This document shows positions 45,499-56,124 of a stretch of DNA of 64,000 nt, piece after piece (the first letter of the stretch is position 1; every line of letters begins with the position of its first letter). The translations under genes and the position numbers were made by a program. The DNA lies in the NCBI GenBank assembly GCA_039545275.1, contig BCHS01000004.1, positions 635,078 through 699,077 of the forward strand, written 5' to 3'. The DNA comes from Pseudomicrostroma phylloplanum. Taxonomy: Eukaryota; Basidiomycota; Exobasidiomycetes; Microstromatales. The notes beneath the pieces were generated by a model. The model did not search any database, was not told where the DNA came from, and saw only the letters and a list, made by a program, of their open reading frames with translations.

Positions 45499-48221
45499 AT
45501 GTCTTCTGGCACTCGCGCTGCGCAAAGCGCCGCGACTCGTGCTCAATCAGCCGTCGGGAACGTTGAAATCCGTCGACTCTGGGCAGACTCTGCCCCCGAA
45601 TCGGGACCGGAAGCAAAATTTGGAGCTGTCACAGGCGCCTCCTTCCACCCGTCCTATTGGAGCGCTCGCTACAACGGAGACCACGCCTGTGCTCCCGATG
45701 CAAACACTGCCCGCACCGACGAAGATGACAAGAAGTCGCTTCGCGACACACCGGGAGCGTATCCTCGCACCTGGGAGCACTTCTCGGGATCCGTTGAAGA
45801 ACGAGCAGACAAGCGAGTAGACCGAGGCAATCCGGACTCCGTCGAGAGAAACGTCGACGGCCACTGCGGACAAGAAGCAGCCGATCAAGCCCACGACGAT
45901 GCGAAGCGTGCACCTCCTTCGCTCGAAGCTCAGCCTCTCTCGCCCGTCGAGTCGCGAGGAGCACTCGAAGACGCCGAGCTCCCTGCTCTGCCGGGCAGCG
46001 TCAAGGACATGTCCCTTACGACTGTCAATGCCGCTCATGGTCAAGACGCGGCGACTTCTGCAAGTGGTGCAGCCGGCCATGGCAATCTCACCGACGACAA
46101 GGGAAAGGGCAAGGAGAGAGCCGTCACCCCTGCAATGGTGAGTCTGCGCGTCGCCGTCGCCGCCGCCAACCTGGTGCGGGGCGTCACTCATGGGTGACAT
46201 GTTACGTGACATGGTCCGACCGCACTTCCACCGACCGAGCACATCGCTGACTATTCTGCTCCATTTCCTCGCCCCTTCACCTCGCTCTTGCCATCCTCAT
46301 CCTTCCTACCTCGTCCTTCTCTCCTTATCCCCTCCTCTACTCCATCCTCCCCACCTCACACCACCATAACACCCTCCGCATCCACTGCTCCATCTACGAC
46401 TGACATCCTCCATCTACCTTCGCTACGATGCCTCGTCGTCGTGGTTGCATTCCATTTCTCTTCTTTTGTATCCCTTCCACCCTCCAGATCGATCTAGACG
46501 ACTCTGACGATGAAGGCACCCTCAGGAATGGACAGAATGTCAAAGGCGGCGGAAGGGAAGAATCACCCAATTCCTCCACGCCTGCTTCTTCTAACCCGTC
46601 GCCCTTGATGGCTTCACCGGCTTACGTCAAGGTCCCTACCCCAGGCTGGAGGGGTCGACTGGCTTCCGCCCTCAGGCTCAAGGCTCACGCTCCTACCTAC
46701 GAAGTTGGACCTCAGTCATCGTCTGGCTCCGGCTCCGGCACCGGCTCCGGGTCTGGCTACGCCTCTTCTTCTCCATCTCCCACTGCTACTCACCAGCAGC
46801 AAGAAGGTAGCAGTGTCGGCACTCCCCATCTGGACCCGAAAGCACCGGCCTTTATCCCCTCGTCCTTGTCTGCTGGTCTTCACTCGAAGGTCACGTCTGG
46901 TGGAGCCAGCACTACGAAGCTCAACCCGAGAGCTGCGCCTTTTGTGCCTTTGGCGATGCGTAAGCAGCAGACCAGTCAATCGTCTTCCGATGGTTCTGCC
47001 ACGATCTGTGCAAGGAACGTGCCCGCGATATTCGACATGCCTGCCATACCTACGATGCCCAGGTTGCCCGGCAGACGCACAATGCCCGCAGTGCCCACTG
47101 TAGCCACGCCCGAGACCTCCGACACCTCCGACTCCTCCGACCCTGGACAGCAGATGCTAGTCGAAGCCGGTCACGGTGACTGGCGTGCGAGGCTCCATTT
47201 CGTGCTCCAATTCGCTTCGCCTCAGGAAGTGCAGAGTGCCGAGGGGAACGGTACTCCGGACCGGACTGCGTCAAACGGGACTGCGCCAATGTGGACTGCA
47301 CCAATTGGGATTGCTCCAATGGAGACTGCTTCAAACCAGAGCAGCATCGCCGGTGATTCTCTTCCCTTCGAGTTCGACCCTGATTCTTATCGCCGCCCTG
47401 CACCTGCCCTCTTCAACGGTCAGCAGCGCCCTCCGTTTGGGCAGCACCTTCAACATGGGCCTCAGCACCAGGGTCCTTTCCGACGTGCTGCCAACATGTG
47501 GGCTCCTGGTCATCCCCCCGTTGGGCAGCACACTCAAGATGAGCCACAGCACCGAGGCGCTAATGTCTGGGATCCTTACCCTCAATATGTGACTGAGTAT
47601 CATCAGCCTTTCCTGGGCGCCAACGCTAACGCGGCAGCCCCTGGTTCCCAGGGTCACATTGGCGACGCTCGGGTGCCGGCTGCTGATGCTCCGTACTACG
47701 GCCAAGGTGCTATGCTGCCTCCTCCACTCGACATCCCTGCTACTGGTCTTACACCCGACGTTCGACTCCAGCTCGCCGCTTCCATCACTGCTGCCTCGAG
47801 CAGGGCCCCGCCTCCGCCTCCCTCCCCCTCCCAAGTCCCCCGATCTGCCAGCCGCGGCCCCCTGAACCCCTTCATATCAGAGTCGGCGCTCCTCCTCCGG
47901 ATCCAGCAATTCGCCGACGATCTCGAACCAGAACTGATCGCGGAGATGGGTGGGGATTATCACCATCGAGGACACAGGCTCGACGCTGAGAGTAGGGCAC
48001 GCTTGGAGAGGGCTACCTCGAGGGTTTTCCGCGAGGAGCTGGTGCTTCGCCGGCGACAGATCTTGCAATACTTGGAGCATCAGACCCCGCAGCAGCTAGC
48101 GGAGGAACGAGCTATGTGGGAACGAGCTATGTGGGTTCGACAAGACGCAAGTGCAAACGCTGGTGCTGGTGCTGGTGACGCTCATGAGGATGCTGCTGAA
48201 ACTGGTCCTTACGAGATGTAA
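45499..48221 (+). CDS. Large low-complexity protein of unknown function
   Basis: Modelled as two exons, 45499-46137 and 46488-48221, giving 790 residues. The donor after GTCACCCCTGCAATG is GTGAGT and the acceptor is CCCTCCAG, joined in phase 0 to read TPAMIDLDDSDDEGTL. The 350-nt intron is far longer than the usual 73-121 nt, but it contains a long AG-free tract. The alternative is two genes, with the second starting at ATG 46428. The protein is mostly disordered: acidic and Ser-rich first half, GSGSGTGSGSG, a fivefold TAPxx repeat, an imperfect double repeat (GQHLQHGPQHQG and GQHTQDEPQHRG), and a helical C-terminus with WERAMWERAMW encoded by a 15-bp duplication. No known domain was recognised. 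Confidence 0.55.
46138..46487 (+). other. Proposed 350-nt intron with a long AG-free tract
   Basis: GTGAGT at 46138 and CCTCCAG ending at 46487. From about 46240 to 46485 there is no AG dinucleotide on the plus strand. GCTGAC near 46246-46251 is a good branch-site candidate just before the tract. The tract is C/T-rich, so a transcription start region for a separate downstream gene would look similar. Confidence 0.5.
46722..46760 (+). repeat. GGCTCC-type hexamer repeat
   Basis: About six hexamers of the form GGCTCC/GGCACC/GGGTCT encode alternating Gly-Ser/Thr in the disordered protein. Confidence 0.7.
47265..47339 (+). repeat. 15-bp tandem repeat, five units
   Basis: Five 15-bp units start at 47265, 47280, 47295, 47310 and 47325, with a consensus near ACTGCNCCAATGGGG. 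In frame they give TASNG, TAPMW, TAPIG, IAPME and TASNQ. Confidence 0.8.
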
Positions 48222-48914
48222 GCTCAAGTCCGTCCCGAACGAGGGGATCAAAGCTACCGCACACTTGCCTCTTGGTACTCGTCACTGGCCTCATGGACCA
48301 AGCATCAGCACGATCTCCCTCGAAATGCAATCCTCCTGCTCCATCTCGCCCCTTCGGGCAGATGCGATGCGAGGCTCTTGCACATCACGTTGCCTCAAGG
48401 CACAAGTTCCCCTTCCGGCTCTCAGCTCTTAGAACAGTGAGGGTGCGACTTCTGGCACTCTCCGTTCGGCGGTTGTCCCAGGCCCACTCGTCCGACTCGT
48501 CCTGTCAGTCTGTTCCTGTCCGTCTTGTCCCTTTCGTCCCATCTGTCCGTCTCGTCTCGTCTCTTGCCTCTGGCTCCTGTCGTGTGTCAATCATGTCAAC
48601 TTTGAATCCTGTCTCATCCTGAAATCATACATGTCATTATTATTTATGCTCTCGGGCTGATCGTGCGACCTTGTGGGTTCGTATTAAGGGCTCGAAGACT
48701 ATGGATGGATGGAGGGGGGCAGAGCAAGTTGGGTGAAAAGAGCCTGGCGACGAGAAGTATCCCACTCAGAGTGAATGCTGTATGCGAATTGTAGTTCCGA
48801 CAAGCACGATTGAAGCGACCGACAGCTGAACACAAAAGCTTTTGATTCTGTCCACATACACACACTCTGTAACTCCTTTTCTCGCCCTCTCTCTCCATCT
48901 CTTCCTTCCAACCT
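48222..48914. other. Convergent 3' flank, no gene seen
   Basis: 693 bp between the stops of the disordered-protein gene (plus) and PRP22 (minus). A GTC/CGT-rich run lies at about 48500-48560, followed by an A/T-rich stretch near 48625-48650 that suits a polyadenylation region. Open frames here have no motif. Confidence 0.5.
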
Positions 48915-51900
48915 CTATCCAAAGGTCTGACTACTCCTCGCCGCCCTCTTAACCTTGCTGATCCTCCAATCATCCTGCGTCTTCGCATACTTATCAAACA
49001 ACGGCGCGACCTTTTCGCTCCTCTTCCTCTTACTGATGGCATTCGTCTCTGCAGTGCGGAAAAAGCGTGGTGCGACTTCCACGAGCCACTTGGGCTCAAT
49101 GGCAATGACCTCGCGCATGTACTCCTTTGTGGTGAGGACCACTTCGTGGTAGATGCAGTACTCTGGGGAGCGGTTGAAGAGAGAGGAGGATGGGTGGATG
49201 TAGACTGTTCCGCCGCCTTCGGCGAGACACTTGTACCCTTCCTGTGGGTCCTTCTTGGCTGCATTCCTGAAGTAGCCAGAGGCGATGGCTCTTCGGACAC
49301 GGTTGTAGTTCTTGCCACAGGAGATGATGTCGTGAGAGTACCGGTCCATGATCCCCATCAGCTGTTTGCGGACATCTTGGACTCGCTTCATCGATCGGCC
49401 CTGGATGAAGTTGTCCATACACCAGGGCATCGAGAACTTGCTGGCTGCCCATCCGTTCCAGACAGTGAGCAGGGTAAGATGATCGCCCTCTGGTTGGAAG
49501 AACTTGGCCTTCTTCGCATCGGCTTGTGCTTGCTTGTCCTTGGGTCGGTAGAAGATGTTCTGCCCACTGAGCATCGCGACGATGCTGAGGATCTCTTCTG
49601 AACAGCCCAAGTCCACCGAAGCGATGAGCATCTTCGCCATCTGAGGCTCCATGGGGAAGTCGGCCATCTTCCGACCGAGACGGGTCAAGAGACCTTCATC
49701 GTCCAGTGCACTTAGCGCGTACAGACTTTCCAAGGCGGTAAGGAGAGTCTGAGAGGGAGGCGGGTCCATGAAATCGAAATTGATAAGATCGTTGATGCCC
49801 ATCGCCTTGAGCATGAGAATGGTCGAAGACAAGTTTTGACGCTGGATATCCGGAATCGGATTCGGTAGCATCTCGTTCCTATATGCCGCTTCGGTGTAGA
49901 GACGGTAGCACTTGCCTGGTCCAGTCCTGCCAGCTCTGCCTGACCTCTGCCGCGCTTGAGCTTGAGAGATTGGAGTCACGACCAAAGAGTCCATGCCTAG
50001 CCGGGCGTCGTAGGCATTCTGCTTCGAGAAGCCAGGATCAATGACGTAGTACACTCCGTCAATGGTAATACTCGTTTCGGCAATGTTTGTAGCAATGATG
50101 ACCTTCCTTGCTCCTGGAGGAGCAGGCTCGAAGATCCTTGTCTGTTGCTCGGATGGCAGTGCCGAGTAGACGGGCAGGATCACGAGCTCGGGGACAGCTG
50201 AGCCCAGGGCCTTCATTCGTTCGAAGAGGATCTCACACGCCGTGTCGATCTCTTCTTGTCCTGTAAGGAAGACCAAGATGTCTCCTTGAGGCTCGGAAAG
50301 ATGAATCTGCATCACAGTGATGAGAGCAGCATCTAGGTAGTCCGGCTCAGGCTCCTTGGTGTACAAGATCTCGACAGGGTAGGTTCTACCAGGAATGGTG
50401 AAGATCGGGCAGTTGAAGAAGTAGGAAGAGAACTTCTCTGCATCGAGAGTAGCTGAAGTGACCACAAGCTTCAGGTCCGATCTCCGCTTGAGGGTCTTCT
50501 TGAGTAAACCGAAGAGGACATCCGTGGCGATTGTTCGCTCGTGGGCCTCATCGAGTACAATGACCGAGTAGTTGCTAGCGTCGGGATCAATGAGACACTC
50601 ACGCTGAAGCATTCCGTCCGTCATGTACTTCAGCTTCGTCTCCGGAGACGTACAGTCTTCGAACCGAATGGTGTACCCTACCTCTGTTCCGACTCTGCAC
50701 CCGACCTCTTCAGCGACACGCTTTGCTACACTGACTGCCGCCACTCTTCGAGGCTGTGTGCACCCAATCTTTCCTCTCTTGCCTGTCCGGCCATCGCAGA
50801 AGCCTTCTTCAGCGAGGTATTGCACCATCTGCGTCGTCTTCCCCGAACCGGTATCACCAACGACCACCAGAACTTGGTTCTCGTCGATGGCTTTGACGAG
50901 CTGCTCTCTCAGCTTGAAGATGGGCAATGACTCTCGCTGCTCCTTGATGGTCTTGTTCGTCACTTTGCCGAACGTTGTGGCTTTGTTGAAGGTCTCCTTC
51001 TTCCAGGCGGGTCGATCATCTGCTTGGCCCATCATGCCAGATCCAGATGCCAGGGAATTGCTCCTCATGTCTTGAGCGAACGTACGCTGATCTTGACTTG
51101 CCATAGGATCTTGCCACCCAGTGGACACGTCCCGCAGCTCCGCATCGGCCTTGTCGTTCTGTTCTTGCTGCTTGAGCTCTCTCCTCTCCTTTGCGAGAGA
51201 TGCGCCTGCCATAGCAGCTCGATTCAGCGTGCCATCGGGCGCTTTAACGATCTTGACTGGAGACAGCTCGAGAGTGGCAGAGGTCTGACCGCGTAGGAAG
51301 GGAGCCTCTTTTTCGTTGACTTCAATGTCTACCTCTTCATCAGCAGCATTGTTGAAGCCAGACCCTCCGTTCCTGCTAGGAGTGGCCATCTCCTCGTCCG
51401 CAAGAAGCTCAGGATAGTCAGAAGCTTTAGCTGCTCCCGATGCAATAAGTTGGCGTAGCTCCCATCGCTCGGGTGAGGTCAACCTCTTGACACTAGACCC
51501 CCTTGCGTCCGCCTCATCATCCACGACCGGGCCTGCCCGACCTCGACCACCGCCGAGCGGCTGGTTGTTGGCGCCCGTGACAGCTCTTGCGTTCAGTCTA
51601 GACCTCTCCTCTTCCAATTCGGCTTCGCTCTTGATCCTGAGGTGTGGAGTCAGATCCTGACCGGTAGTTTGATCGGCGTCTTTCATCGACAAGCTCAGCC
51701 GTGTACCCGCGATGGACATCACCTTGACCTTGACGGGCTGGTTGCGCGCGAGAAAGTCGGAGGGGTGGTTGAGACGAGTGCCGGCTGTAATGGAGCCGAT
51801 GTGAACCATCCCTTCCCATTTACCATTGACGCCTTCCAATGCAACGAAAGCTCCGAAATCTTTGATATTGGTCACCTTGCCCTCGTAGATCTTGTAGATG

Positions 51901-52622
51901 ATGGGCTTGTCATCCAGTGTGCGGGGTGGGGGATGTCCATTGCGCCGTCCGTCAGGTTGATTGCTTCGGCGATCGTCCCTGCCATAGCGATCCCCGGACC
52001 GGCTAGCATAAGGATCTGGAGATCGTGACCGACGCCGAGGCCGATCTCCTGTCGATGCCGACCCAGACCCAGACCCGTTGCGGTGAGTCTTCTCCATATC
52101 CTCCAGAGTCTTCATGAAGTCCTCTACACCTGCTTCAACCGCATTCCTTTCACCTCCGCGAGCCCGTTTGCTCTCCAGCTCTGTTCTCGCTGCACGCCTT
52201 CTCTCTTCTTCTGTATCCATCTCAGCATCAGGAATGGCAAGTCCTGGGAATTGCCGTCGCTTGGCTGCCCTCTCCTCATCTTCGATCAGGGCCTCCTTTG
52301 AGCTGCCCGGCGTTGCCTTGCCATTGGCCGCCTGAGCCCGTTTGTCGGCATTAGAGTCTACCTTCTTGTACTTCCAATGACCCCTTCTCACGATGCGGTC
52401 GATGCTTTCCACGAGTCCCTGGCTGAACCCGTCCTCTTCTCCCGCGCCGACTTCGCTCAGCTTCTTCTTGAAGTGGTCGTAGGTCGGCGACGAGAGATGA
52501 AGCGACAGGACGAACTCAGCCAGCGTCCGGTCCGATATAGAGGTGTAATTCGCGATCTCTTGCGTCAGCTTCGAGACCACGGCCAGCTCTTCGAGCTTTC
52601 GAAGCTCCGAGTTGGCAGACAT
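48915..52622 (-). CDS. PRP22: Pre-mRNA splicing DEAH-box helicase Prp22 (DHX8)
   Basis: A single exon of 1235 residues with ATG at 52622. The N-terminal helical region (1-90) is followed by an Arg/Ser-rich linker (190-235) and an S1 RNA-binding domain at about 244-315 (IYEGKVTNIKDFGAFV), the domain that marks Prp22 among DEAH helicases. The helicase core has GDTGSGKT (589-596), DEAH (691-694), SAT (723-725), and QRSGRAGRTGPGKCYRLYT as motif VI, followed by the winged-helix and OB-type C-terminal domains. Prp22 releases spliced mRNA from the spliceosome and proofreads exon ligation in the nucleus. The length is close to yeast Prp22 (1145) and human DHX8 (1220). It is divergent from CHK1. Confidence 0.95.
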   Translation of the reverse strand: MSANSELRKLEELAVVSKLTQEIANYTSISDRTLAEFVLSLHLSSPTYDHFKKKLSEVGAGEEDGFSQGLVESIDRIVRRGHWKYKKVDSNADKRAQAANGKATPGSSKEALIEDEERAAKRRQFPGLAIPDAEMDTEEERRRAARTELESKRARGGERNAVEAGVEDFMKTLEDMEKTHRNGSGSGSASTGDRPRRRSRSPDPYASRSGDRYGRDDRRSNQPDGRRNGHPPPRTLDDKPIIYKIYEGKVTNIKDFGAFVALEGVNGKWEGMVHIGSITAGTRLNHPSDFLARNQPVKVKVMSIAGTRLSLSMKDADQTTGQDLTPHLRIKSEAELEEERSRLNARAVTGANNQPLGGGRGRAGPVVDDEADARGSSVKRLTSPERWELRQLIASGAAKASDYPELLADEEMATPSRNGGSGFNNAADEEVDIEVNEKEAPFLRGQTSATLELSPVKIVKAPDGTLNRAAMAGASLAKERRELKQQEQNDKADAELRDVSTGWQDPMASQDQRTFAQDMRSNSLASGSGMMGQADDRPAWKKETFNKATTFGKVTNKTIKEQRESLPIFKLREQLVKAIDENQVLVVVGDTGSGKTTQMVQYLAEEGFCDGRTGKRGKIGCTQPRRVAAVSVAKRVAEEVGCRVGTEVGYTIRFEDCTSPETKLKYMTDGMLQRECLIDPDASNYSVIVLDEAHERTIATDVLFGLLKKTLKRRSDLKLVVTSATLDAEKFSSYFFNCPIFTIPGRTYPVEILYTKEPEPDYLDAALITVMQIHLSEPQGDILVFLTGQEEIDTACEILFERMKALGSAVPELVILPVYSALPSEQQTRIFEPAPPGARKVIIATNIAETSITIDGVYYVIDPGFSKQNAYDARLGMDSLVVTPISQAQARQRSGRAGRTGPGKCYRLYTEAAYRNEMLPNPIPDIQRQNLSSTILMLKAMGINDLINFDFMDPPPSQTLLTALESLYALSALDDEGLLTRLGRKMADFPMEPQMAKMLIASVDLGCSEEILSIVAMLSGQNIFYRPKDKQAQADAKKAKFFQPEGDHLTLLTVWNGWAASKFSMPWCMDNFIQGRSMKRVQDVRKQLMGIMDRYSHDIISCGKNYNRVRRAIASGYFRNAAKKDPQEGYKCLAEGGGTVYIHPSSSLFNRSPEYCIYHEVVLTTKEYMREVIAIEPKWLVEVAPRFFRTAETNAISKRKRSEKVAPLFDKYAKTQDDWRISKVKRAARSSQTFG

Positions 52623-52981
52623 GGCGTAAGACGGAGACCAAAGACCGCCAAATGGGGGTACGAGAGGATTGAGGAGCGCGAAGCCGGGTACGAGTGGCGG
52701 GTAAGATGGTGGGTGCCCATGGAAATTTAGCCTAGGCCAATGGCGGGGAGAGGCGTCGCCCCACGTGGGAAGATGCGCCTGGCTGCACTTTACGCGACTG
52801 AGCCACGCCCAGCCACGCCACGCCTCCCGTTCCGCCAGAATTTGTGTAACACTACAGTACCATCAGCTCAGCCCATCCTCGATACAGCGACAGTAGTGAC
52901 GGCCAAGCCCAATCGTTCAGGTGTAATACTGTCGCCTTCTCGGTAGGCCGTCTTTGCCACACATTCTTACCGCAGACCGCC
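52623..52981. promoter_or_regulatory. Divergent promoter of PRP22 and CHK1
   Basis: 359 bp between head-to-head starts. ACGCGA at 52792-52797 resembles the core of an MluI cell-cycle box, which would suit a checkpoint kinase, but a single core is weak evidence. A CACGTG core lies within the CCCCACGTGGGA at about 52760-52771. Confidence 0.35.
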
Positions 52982-55491
52982 ATGCCCACCGCAACGCCCA
53001 CCTCGTCCACCGGCCTGGCCTATCCAAAGGTCCTCGGCTGGTCCATCAAGCAACACATCGGTGGGGGAGGCTTCAGCAAGTGAGTACAGGCAGGAAGCGT
53101 GTATGAGCGAGTAGACTCTCCCCTGGCAACAGCCTCGAAATCCTATCCTGATTCATTTTCTGACCTGCACTCTGTTGGGAACCGTCTTCCCTTTTTACAG
53201 AGTCTTTCGCGGCTACAATCCTTCGCACCCTACTAACCGAGTTGCAGCGGTCAAGGTCATCTCCCTGCTCCGCAATCCCCCTCCCGATCGTAGAGCGCTG
53301 CAAAAGGAAGTCCAGGTACACGCTGTGCTCAAGCATCCTCACGTCCTGCAGTTCATTGGAGTGGAAGAAAGAGGGGTCAGCAAAGAGGAGAGGGCGAGGT
53401 ATCTACCAGGCATATACATCGTTCTTGAGCTTGCAGGAGGAGGAGATCTTTTCGACAAGATCAGTGAGTAGCCGAAACAGAAAATAACATACAACAGCAG
53501 GGCTGCATCTGACTGCGATCTGACTCTGGCGCTTCGCTTCTCACAGCTCCTGATGCCGGAGTAGAGACCGATCTCGCCCACTTCTACTTTACACAGCTTG
53601 TTGCAGGCTTGGTAAGTCCATCGACCCTGTGTCCTGGCATTTCGAGGGTTCCGCTAGCAATTGCTAATCCAAAAATGTGCTCAACTTGTACAGGAATACA
53701 TTCACTCGCACGGTGTCACACATCGCGACATCAAGCCGGAGAACATGCTCTTGGACAATGACGGTAATCTCAAGATTGCAGACTTCGGACTGTGTTCCGT
53801 GTACAAGCACAAGGGCAGGGAGCGAGAGCTGAAAGGAGCCTGTGGAAGTCTGCCATACATAGCGCCTGAGGTAGGTAGAGCGACGCGAAGTATGCTAGGG
53901 CGAGCTTGTGCTAAAGTCGACCGTGCTCCTCCTGCTCTTACAGATGAATGGGCGTCCGTACAAAGGCGAGCCAGTAGACGTGTGGTCGGCCGGCGTAGTT
54001 CTCTTTGCCCTCTTAGTAGGCAACACACCCTGGGACGAGCCGACCAACCGTGCGCCAGAGTACGTAGCGTACCTCGATGGGACCCTCTTCGATTACGATC
54101 CCTGGAACCGCATACCCGGTGATGAGCTCGCACTGGTAAAGGGCATGCTGTGTCCGAATCCTGCCAAGCGGCTCAATCTGGAAACCATCAAGCGGAATCG
54201 ATGGTACAATCGGAGCAACCCGCTCCTCACCAGGTCGGGGCAGTGCACTGATCCCACTACGCTCGCCGAGAGGCTACTGCAGGGCCTCATCGTGCATGGA
54301 GAGATGGACTATGCTGCTCCGCTGACCGTCGAGGAGAGGGCCAAGCAGTTGCACAGTGACGGTGAAAGAGCAGAAGTGCCCGAGAAGTGAGTATAACGAA
54401 ACGGCAACATTGTGTCCAGCTGTAAAGAGAGAGTGCTGACCCTATCGCTGCCTGCCCCCGCCTCTCGATCAACGTACTTCAGTCTGTCACTTACGCAACC
54501 GGAAGCTATGCATCCTCACCAGCCACTCCAGCTCGGCTGGTCGCATCGTCACGCTGCCGCAGGTCCAGGAGGCCTTTCAATGCCAAGCTCGACTGCCCAG
54601 CCCCGCCTCTCTTCCTCAACACTATCATCCGCCTCCCGTGCCCGCCGATCGAGCTTCCTCGAGCCGCTCTCGCAACAGCTGCAGACTCGCAGGTCCGCTT
54701 TCCAGGCCAGCCAGCAGCTTTCCCAAAGTCTGCACGGCGACTCTCAAGATCCCCTTGGCGGCGTCGGCGGGAGTCAGTTCACCTCGGTGCTCAACTTTCT
54801 CACCCAACCTCCGGCTCTCTCTCAGTCACAGTCAGGCCGAGGGAACAATGCAGCATCTCTTACGATGCTGCCCAATTTGACGAGGTTCACCTCTTCGGCT
54901 ACCGTCGCTGTCATGGCCGAAGTGCTAAGTCGGGCTCTGCATGGTCTGAGGGTGCAGTTTACTCTCGAGCCTTTGGGAGACACGTACATAGGAGAGTCAG
55001 AGGAGGCAGAGGGGCGAGATGCGATCCCTGCCGCAGACTTCAGGATGGACGATGCAGACGAGGACATGGACACCGACGAGGCTCTTCAGCACGGCGAGGA
55101 CGGCAGGGGCATGACACGGAGCACCTCAACGGGCAGCGACGGGATGACTGTCCGCGGGTCTCCTGCGCCAGAAGGTGGCATGACCACTTCGGCCTCTACA
55201 GCCACCCTCACCGCTGCCTCTGCTGCGTCTTCCTCCCTCTCTACCTCAACCATGTCCCTCGGCTCCATCCCCGAAGGCACCAAAGGCACTCGCATCCGCG
55301 TCAGTCTCACCGACTCGAGAAAGTGTCAGCTCAAGGGTGAGATCCGCATAGAGCGCATCTTTGGCATCGAGGGTGGGGAGATCAAGTCGCTGGTGATGAT
55401 GAGTCGTCGTAGGGGTAGTCCGCTGGAGTGGAGGAGGGTGTTTGGCAAAATTGTTCGACAGAGGGAGGTTGCGGGGTGTATCGCGAGGTGA
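52982..55491 (+). CDS. CHK1: DNA-damage checkpoint kinase Chk1
   Basis: Six exons, 52982-53079, 53201-53463, 53547-53611, 53694-53870, 53944-54386 and 54483-55491, give 684 residues. The five introns of 73-121 nt all have GT-AG ends and consistent phases. The kinase domain (about 18-295) has GGGGFSKVFRG, VAAVKV (K51), HRDIKPEN (152-159), DFG (172-174) and GSLPYIAPE, which matches the Chk1 form. [10 protein letters not shown] follows the kinase domain as in Chk1 proteins. After a Ser-rich linker, the C-terminal KA1-like regulatory domain is recognisable from [17 protein letters not shown] and later [17 protein letters not shown]. Chk1 arrests the cell cycle when replication or DNA is damaged, downstream of ATR/Rad3. 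SQ/TQ sites in the linker are the usual activation targets. It is larger than yeast Chk1 (527) because of the linker. Confidence 0.92.
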
Positions 55492-56124
55492 TAGCTAATC
55501 TCCCGCCCTTCTCTCAGCGTGCGAGTGAGTGCTGATGCGGTCTCCAACACTCGGACTGGTGACCCGAGGGTCAGAATGCGAGGCGGTAGATGCACGGGAG
55601 CAAAATTGTCTGATTGCCTAGCCCATTCCTGGCGAGCACAAGTCGCGTGCAGACAGCCTCTACGACTTCGCTTGCCTCGGTCATGAATGCTGAAGCGAAG
55701 CAGTCCCACCACGATTGCTGTAAAGGCGTTGTTTGACCTATGCAAAGTGGAGCAAGTCACTCCAGCTTGCTGTTTGTGATGCTAACGAACGACTTTGCGC
55801 TCACCCTTTTCGGTGCTGATGTCGAGATAGCCGCTGCGAGGAACGGCATTGATTGTAAGCTAGGTGGCGGGAGGGACGCAGAGGTCACAGGGAGCGCTGT
55901 CAGCTACTCGCTGTCATACCTTGCCTTTTGTGCCGTAGAGCTCAGTGCCAGTGTCATGTCCTTGCGCCATCGTACGACGACCTTGCAATGTAGCGATCTG
56001 TCCGGCCCAGCTGCAGGTCACAAAATGTAATCGTATGATATATTAGCACTCATGCTAGCGTGTACATCGCATTACTTGATGACAGCAAACGTAGCATCTT
56101 CCGTTCCTACTTTGCGCGCACAGC
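55492..56124. other. Convergent space with a possible small minus-strand gene
   Basis: 633 bp between the stops of CHK1 (plus) and the OPT transporter gene (minus). A three-exon minus-strand model is possible: complement of 55920-55970, 55805-55859 and 55571-55737, 90 residues starting MAQGHDTGTELYG. Its introns would be 60 nt (GTATGA...CCTAG, with CTGAC as branch candidate) and 67 nt (GTGAGC...CATAG). No homology is recognised, and the model may be chance. A plus-strand ATG frame of 96 codons at 55740-56030 overlaps it and is less convincing. Confidence 0.25.

Noticed and set aside
55740..56030. 96-codon ATG-started plus-strand frame
   Set aside because: It has no domain and overlaps the alternative minus-strand small-gene model. 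Its composition does not resemble its neighbours.
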